NCBI GenBank assembly: GCA_947184155.2
Contig: CAMXCT020000398.1
Span: 51,001-115,000, forward strand
Length of the DNA: 64,000 nucleotides
Source: Cladocopium goreaui
Lineage: Eukaryota > Sar > Dinophyceae > Suessiales > Symbiodiniaceae
Reading direction: 5' to 3'
How positions within the stretch are numbered: the first letter of the stretch is position 1; each line of letters begins with the position of its first letter. Below are positions 58,838 through 64,000 of this stretch, in pieces. A model generated the notes under the pieces. That model had not been told where the DNA came from and ran no database searches. It saw nothing but the letters and a program-made list of their open reading frames with translations. A program made the position numbers and the translations under genes.

Positions 58838-60751
58838 GATGTTACATGAATTTTTTTCTTCCCTGTTTTCTTGTGGAGCTCATTCTGCACGCAATGGCCA
58901 AGGGCAGACCTCTGAGTTGCGAGTCCCAGGGTGTGCTGCGTGTAGCGGCATGTGAGTCTTCATTTATGGCTGTGTTTTGTGCGCCTTCGGTCTCGGCCTG
59001 TGGCAGATGTTGGATGCTGATGGATGGTGTCTGTTGATGGTGCTCTACATGGTGTTGTCTGATATTCTTGCTGACAGGTGTATGGCACGGAGACAGCAAG
59101 TCCGCTGGAAAGGATGCTTTACTTTTACATACTTTTACTGGGACTTCTCTGGCTTGCTACACGTTGGTTTTTTTCAGGTGGCTGTGCATGTTATCTTTCC
59201 TTTCGTTGTTTGTAGTTGGGAAAGAGCGGGGCATCTCAAGCAATAAGGTGCCGAAGGTGCGGAAAGACTTCATCCATACAGGCAGACAAACAAAGAATGC
59301 CACTGAAGATGAAAGCAACCTGCAAACACATGCTTGCAAGCAGATGAAAGCAACCTGCCACACATGCTTGCAAGCTAGTCTTCACAAACACAAGGCAGCA
59401 GGCGACAATGAGCGACAAGAGGAAAACGAAGAATCAGGTCAAAAAATAACCGATGAATATTGTAGCAAGAACCGCTGGATGGAGATCGACATTGAGCAAC
59501 GACGCTCATTACCCAATAGATGAGATACCCTTATTTTCTAACTATTCTACTTGTTTTCACAAAATAGGCTATATACAGAAAATAGTCTACAAAAAAAATA
59601 ACTATTTGGTTAAATCTATGATTGAGAAATCGGTCTATTTTTACAAAATCGGCAGATTTTTCCCGGGACAGGGGGGTCGTAGTTTGGTAGAAAGTCGGTC
59701 GGACTTTCGCCCCTTGTTTGCAGGCGTGGGTCGGAGTTTGGTGAAGGTTTGAAGATTGATTTTTGCAACCCCTTCAGCATTTCCACGCATTGGCGTCGTA
59801 CTTTGGTCAGACTTTGGTCGGAGTTTGGCCCCAAATAGAAATTATCTATTTCCTAGGAAATAGACTATTTCCTAGGAAATAGGCTCAAAAAAATCTAACT
59901 ATTAGTTAAATGTGTTTTTCAAAAATCTATCTATTTTTCAACCCCCCCAAATCTACCAATTCTATCTAAATAGACTACTTCTTGTGAAATAGGTTATAGT
60001 CAGAAAATAAACTATTTCAATCTATTGGGTAGAGGAAGCCAACCAAAACAAACCAGATGCAGAGACCCTTCTTCAACAAACTCAGCATCAAAGCCAAAGA
60101 AATCTGATATTATCCTATGTCTTCTTTCAAATTCTGCTGGGGGTCCGTCGGGGACGCCTTATGAAATGCTCGTCCCAAGATGCGAAGGTATTTGCAGCAT
60201 GTGAATTGCTCTCATTTTATAAAAACGCTTTGTGCGCCTTCAGTTTTGTCCTGTGGCAGCTGTAGGATGGTGATGGATAGTGGTCATTTACATACTGTCA
60301 TTTCCTCATTTCCAGAGATCTTTGTTGAAGGGCCTTTGGCACGGAGCATGCTTGTGAGTCACCCCGCCATGGGTCGCAACAAGCCTGTTTGCCTTGCACA
60401 TTGTGCTTCCTTTCGTTGTGTGCTTTAAAGACCTAGGAAACTAGAGCAGAGGCGTTAAGAAGGCGCTGAAACGCTGCATGCATGGCGCGCATGAGGAAAC
60501 AAGCCCTCCTGGGATGGAAGCAACCGTGCCACAAATGTGCGCAATCTTGTCTTCACAAGAAGAACGCAAGGATAGTCTGGGCAACAACAGAAAAAATCAC
60601 ACAAAAAGGTCAAGAACTGACGGAAAATGAAAATGAGCAGCGACAAACATACATTGCAATGGGCAGCATGAAAAAATAAAAAGCAAGCCAAAATCAACAG
60701 AATGCCAAAACTCTCTTATGAACCAGCACAGCATTATAAAAGTCAAAGACA
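58838..60751 (+). repeat. Array unit 13 (split by a MITE)
   Basis: Old subtype, interrupted at GCTCATTA|GAGGAAGCC by 59512-60029. The B half lacks GCATTGGCCAGGGCAATG. Confidence 0.85.
59512..60029. mobile_element. 518-bp TA-flanked MITE inside unit 13
   Basis: Ends CCCAATAGATGAGATACC / AATCTATTGGG, with imperfect inverted similarity extending about 80 bp (TTATTTTCTRACTAT...CTATTTTNACAA). TA at 59510-59511 is repeated at 60030-60031. Sister unit 11 has the empty site GCTCATTAGAGGAAGCC (57245-57262). Contains palindromes CTATTTCCTAGGAAATAG. TA duplication suggests Tc1/mariner-type mobilisation. Confidence 0.88.
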
Positions 60752-61786
60752 CGTGTTGTCTGATTTCTTTTCTTCCTTGTTTCCTTGTGAAGCTCATTCT
60801 GCACGCAATGGCCACGGGCAGCCCTCTGAAATGCGAGTCCCAGGGTGTGCTGCGGCATGCGAATCTTCATTTTTTAGCTGTGTTTTTTGTGCGCCTTCGG
60901 GCTCGGCCTGTGGCAGATGTTGGATGCTGATGGACTGTTGTGATTGTGGTGCTCTACCTGTTGTTGTCTGATATTCTTGATGACAGGTGTGTGGCCCGGA
61001 GAACGCAAGTCCGCGGGAAAGGATGCTTCACTTTTACATACTTTTACTGGGACTTCTCTGGCTTGCTACAAGTTGGTTTGTTTCTGGCGGCTTTGCATGT
61101 TATCTTTCCTTTCGTTTTTTGTATTTGGGAAAGAGCGGGGAATCTCAAGCAAGAAGGTGACGAAGGTGCGGAAAGACTTCATCCATACAGGCAGACAAAG
61201 AAAGAATGCCACTGAAGATGAAAGCAACCGGCCACACATGCTGCAAGCTAGTCTTCACAAACACAGAACAGCAGGGAAAACAAAGAATCAGGTCAAAAAA
61301 TACTGATGAATATTGCAGCAAGAACCGCTGGTGATCGTCATTGCATGAGAGGAAGCCAAACAAAATAAGCCCGATACCGAATACAGAAACCTTTCTTCAA
61401 CAAACGCAGCTTCAAAGCCAAGGAAAGCTGATATTATCCTATGTGCTCATTCAATTTTTTGCTGGGGGTCCGTCGGGGACGCATCGGCCAGGGCAATGCC
61501 TTATGAAATGCTCGTCCCAAGATGTGAATGTGTCTTGCAGCGTGTGAATTGCCATTTTATAAGGGCGCTTTGTGCGCCTTCAGTCTCACCCTGTGGCAGC
61601 TGCAGGATGGTGATGGATGGTGGTCATCAAAGTTTTTTTGAAGGGCCTTTGGCACGGCGCATGCTTGTGAGTCACCCCGCCATGGGTCGCCACAAGCTGG
61701 TTTGTTTCTGTCTTCCGTGCACATTGTGCTTTCTTTCGTTTTGCACTTTAAAGAGCTGCGAAACTAAAGCAGAGGCGTGAAGAAAG
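60752..61786 (+). repeat. Array unit 14 (last, truncated)
   Basis: Starts GTGTTGTCTGATTTC and ends after AAAGCAGAGGCGTGAAGAAA, in the middle of the B half. Confidence 0.85.
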
Positions 61787-61854
61787 TAAGGTGCCGTGGT
61801 TCCGCCTGGTCTCTCCACACGGCGGTGCTTGCCAACCCGAAAGCACGCTTAATT

Positions 61855-61990
61855 AAATAAATTCAAAAAGCTCCAAACCTATCCTGAATAAGCTCTAAAC
61901 CAGCCCTGAGCAGATCATGAACAAACCCTGAACCAAAACCCCGCATAAACCCCAAGCAGACCCTAAATAAACACTAACTAACCCTAACCC
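61855..61990 (-). repeat. Degenerate CCCTAAA-like block
   Basis: CTCTAAACCAGCCCTGAG, AACAAACCCTGAACC, GACCCTAAATAAACACTAAC, TAACCCTAACCC. Complementary in orientation to the TTTAGGG-like block at 37000-37330. Confidence 0.55.
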
Positions 61991-62066
61991 GCTCCCCCCC
62001 CGCTTTGTGTCATGCTGGAATCCACAAGAACAGATTTGATGGCCGCAAACTCAAACTTTATAGTTT

Positions 62067-62470
62067 CTTATAAAATGACGGTCCGCCGCTCCATTACAAG
62101 CATTCCGAACCATCATTTTATAAGGCAATGTTCTCCAAATGTTATTAAATGACAACTAGAGTCTATACACGACAAGTTTAAAAGGAACCATGATTTTATA
62201 ACCCCAACATGTAGTAAAAAAATATACAAATATATTTTTTTATGCTGACCCCGCCCCCCATGTTTTCTCCTGAGGAGATACCGGGGTTTGCCATTTTATA
62301 GCCCCCAGAAAAAGGGGCGGTTTATAAAATGACAGTTCCCAGTAGGGATCTTCCCAGACCCGTTATTGCAAAACACACCATTTTATAAGCAATTTCACGT
62401 TTGATTTTAACCCTGGGGGCGGCACTCAATAAGAATGAGGGGCGCCACCCGGGTGGCGCCATTTAATAAG
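62067..62470. repeat. Right subterminal CTTATAAAATG cluster
   Basis: CTTATAAAATG at 62067, CATTTTATAAG at 62114 and 62379, CATTTTATAG at 62292, TTTATAAAATG at 62321 and CATTTAATAAG at 62460. Mixed orientation as in the left cluster. Confidence 0.75.
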
Positions 62471-62500
62471 GAATATTAAAAGGGGGATAGATCGACTATA
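62441..62500. repeat. Right end of the giant element, with a 20-bp perfect palindrome
   Basis: GGCGCCACCCGGGTGGCGCC (62441-62460) is its own complement. Outside it AATATTAAAAGGGGGATAGA mirrors the left end's ATCCCCCTTATAATATT. Confidence 0.68.
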
Positions 62501-63820
62501 TAGTAGATGTTTCATTGGAAGTATGTAGAGTAGATGTTTCCCAGAATTTAGAATTTTCCCCCCCCTATGCCAGGTGTAAGGTTCTTCCTATCTAACTATT
62601 CACTGGTCCTCGCTGATGGAATTTCTCCTGAATATGTACTGAAACGCCAACTGGACCAGAACTTGAGAGGGAAGGGTGAAAGATCGAAAGGTAGGCGTGG
62701 GTTGGAACAGGAGAAGAGAGCAAGGGAACGAGGCATATCCGCTGCGGACGGACGTGGGTGGAGTTGGGGCGGATATCGAAAAAAGTCTTCTGGGCTTGGA
62801 CTCGAGGGCGGGTACCAAAAAGGTAGGTTTCAGGGAGGGGGGACACGACACACACACAGACACACAGACATATATATATAAATACATACATATAGTTAGA
62901 TATATGTATAAATATCAGGTTATGGGGTTTGCGAGGCAACGTGTAACTGGGGGCAGCACATTGTTGCAACGCGGATGGGGTTGATTCTGGTGTGTACATG
63001 TGTAGAACAGTGTGGGATTCACAAACGTGGTGTTTTGACCCCAGCATGTACCCAAAGCAACTGACTTAGGGCTATCCTGGTGCTGGAATCTTGGTGCAAA
63101 AAGTGGGCCCGCGGGGTGACTTCTTGCAAACGCGGCTTTAGAGGCGGACCTTGGGGGAATCGAAGGGGGGGGTTCAATATAGTTGTGATAATTATGTTCT
63201 AGTTATTATAGTAATTCTAGTCATTATAGGTGTTCTAGTTATTATACATGATAACTCTATATATATACGAATATACATATATATGAAACATATTGAAATG
63301 TCATTAGCGAAGTCTTTTGGTTGAAGAGAATATCTTGGAGGAACCCTTGCGGAAAATCCACCAAATGATCTAGATATGCTGAGCAAGGGGCAGCGATTAT
63401 GCTTCGGCAACCACTAGCCAAAGCGCAATATCCCACAATTGCTGGGTAGAGTATGCATATATATATATATATACGAATCTATATGTATATTGAGATTATT
63501 TAGTATGTATATATATATATCATGGAATTATTATGTGTATATATATATAGATACATATCTTTAACTATATTGTCGAAGGAAGTTGAGAAGCTAAACTTCC
63601 GACAATATGGACAGATGAAAAGCAGAGCAGGGCAGAGGCAGAGAGAAGAGAAAGTTCAGAAGAGAAAGAGTCAGAAGAAAGAAGATGCAGATGCGCGAAA
63701 AGGTAGGAAAGTCGCGATTCACTGTGTTTTTCCAATGATTTGTGGTTCCGGAGGGTCGAAAAGTAGGCTCGCTAAAGCGGCGGGTGCGGAGACATATGGG
63801 GAGATGAGACATGAAAAATT
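62501..63820. other. Right flank, no supported gene
   Basis: AT microsatellites at about 62868-62915, 63240-63290 and 63455-63560. An open island at 62600-62830 (minus: LVQLAFQYIFRRNSISED) has no good donor and no family match. I looked for Argonaute N or PAZ exons here and saw none I could support. Confidence 0.5.
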
Positions 63821-64000
63821 GCACGCCGTTGTGGCGCGAAGCACATTTCCAAGTCAAAATGTACAAAACACACCAGGGTCTGACCACTTTTGGAAGTTGC
63901 GATGTCGAAAAAGTGCACACCGTTGTGGCGCGAAGCACATGTCCAAGTCAAAATGTAGAAAACACACCAAGTGCGGACCACTTTTGGCACTTAAGAGGTC
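63821..64000. repeat. 94-bp tandem repeat (GCACRCCGTTGTGGCGCGAA)
   Basis: Copies start at 63821 and 63915 and run out of the window. Shared blocks: CCGTTGTGGCGCGAAGCACA, TCCAAGTCAAAATGTA, ACCACTTTTGG. Spurious open frames on both strands. I recall this repeat and its translations as common in Symbiodiniaceae sequence data (memory, not searched). Confidence 0.75.

Larger units (their letters stand above)
40331..61786 (+). repeat. Forward tandem array of about fourteen 1.4-kb units
   Basis: Landmark GATGTTATCTG starts full units at 41129, 42494, 43859, 45248, 46673, 48091, 49507 and 50935 (periods 1365, 1365, 1389, 1425, 1418, 1416, 1428), with older, more broken units to the right. Each unit is an A half (ends ...GTGTAGCGGCATGTGAGCC, TGTGGCAGATGTTGG) and a B half (...TGTCATTTTATAAGGGCGC, TGTGGCAGTTGTGGG). 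Open frames of up to about 230 codons cross units but shift between copies through indels not divisible by three, so coding is unlikely. Confidence 0.9.
33309..62500. mobile_element. Giant (about 29 kb) palindromic, foldback-like element
   Basis: Layout from left to right: inverted end, CATTTTATAAG-rich zone, direct repeats and a nested palindrome, TTTAGGG-like block, minisatellites, one large unit in reverse, central inverted complex with a perfect hairpin, about fourteen large units forward, CCCTAAA-like block, CTTATAAAATG-rich zone, inverted end. Every paired part is in opposite orientation on the two sides. The right arm (23 kb) is longer because its unit is tandemly amplified; the left arm is about 6 kb. 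No transposase-like, polymerase-like or capsid-like protein was recognised inside, so I infer a non-autonomous element. A possible CTATA flank on both sides is weak evidence for a target duplication. Confidence 0.68.

Noticed and set aside
40296-61786. Recurrent 100-230-codon open frames in the array (e.g. LEEAKQKARAGCRNLSS)
   Set aside because: Unit copies differ by indels that break frame, both strands are equally open, and start and stop positions wander. Non-coding satellite is simpler.
62600-62840. Possible Argonaute N-domain exon on the minus strand (LVQLAFQYIFRRNS)
   Set aside because: No GT/GC/GA donor in a sensible place and no specific family motif. Kept only as an unexplained island.

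Overview
The window looks like nuclear DNA of a dinoflagellate, most likely a Symbiodiniaceae-type alga. It has small exons of about 50-200 bp scattered through long AT-rich introns, many short inverted-repeat elements, introns that can start with GA instead of GT, and TTTAGGG-like repeats. Nothing bacterial is present (no operons, rRNA, tRNA or CRISPR). All gene models were assembled by hand from splice sites, reading phase and recalled protein-family motifs. The taxonomic call is an inference and needs a database search.

1-33.3 kb is ordinary genic DNA, and both recognisable genes are on the minus strand. The first is a multi-exon sulfotransferase-like gene (about 20.6 to 11.0 kb), with a 5'-phosphosulfate-binding-type loop, a 3'-phosphate-binding-type helix and a conserved C-terminal region. 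The second is an Argonaute/PIWI gene (33.27 to 22.61 kb) covering MID and PIWI, with several exons joining in phase. Two of the usual catalytic Asp positions appear to be Asn and Gly. A further set of exon-like segments (1.2-10.3 kb) belongs to a gene I cannot name. At least three families of short inverted-repeat elements (called A, B and C here) fill the introns, and several end within 0-30 bp of exon edges.

33.3-62.5 kb appears to be one giant element of about 29 kb, built as a lopsided inverted (foldback) structure. Its ends carry inverted similarity around a GC-rich palindromic box. Both end regions are studded with the motif CATTTTATAAG or its complement. Telomere-like blocks lie in opposite orientation on the two sides. 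A large repeat unit is present once in reverse on the left and about fourteen times forward on the right. A perfect 42-bp-arm hairpin sits near the centre. The roughly 1.4-kb unit is itself an ancient dimer, and the same CATTTTATAAG motif is in every copy. Younger insertions split single units and can be dated against empty sister units. No convincing protein gene is seen inside, so it looks non-autonomous.

The left end of this element lies about 37 bp upstream of the first recognisable Argonaute exon, so the MID-PIWI part has been separated from any N/PAZ exons by 29 kb or more. 62.5-64 kb returns to AT-rich flanking DNA with microsatellites and a 94-bp tandem repeat of a type I associate with Symbiodiniaceae.
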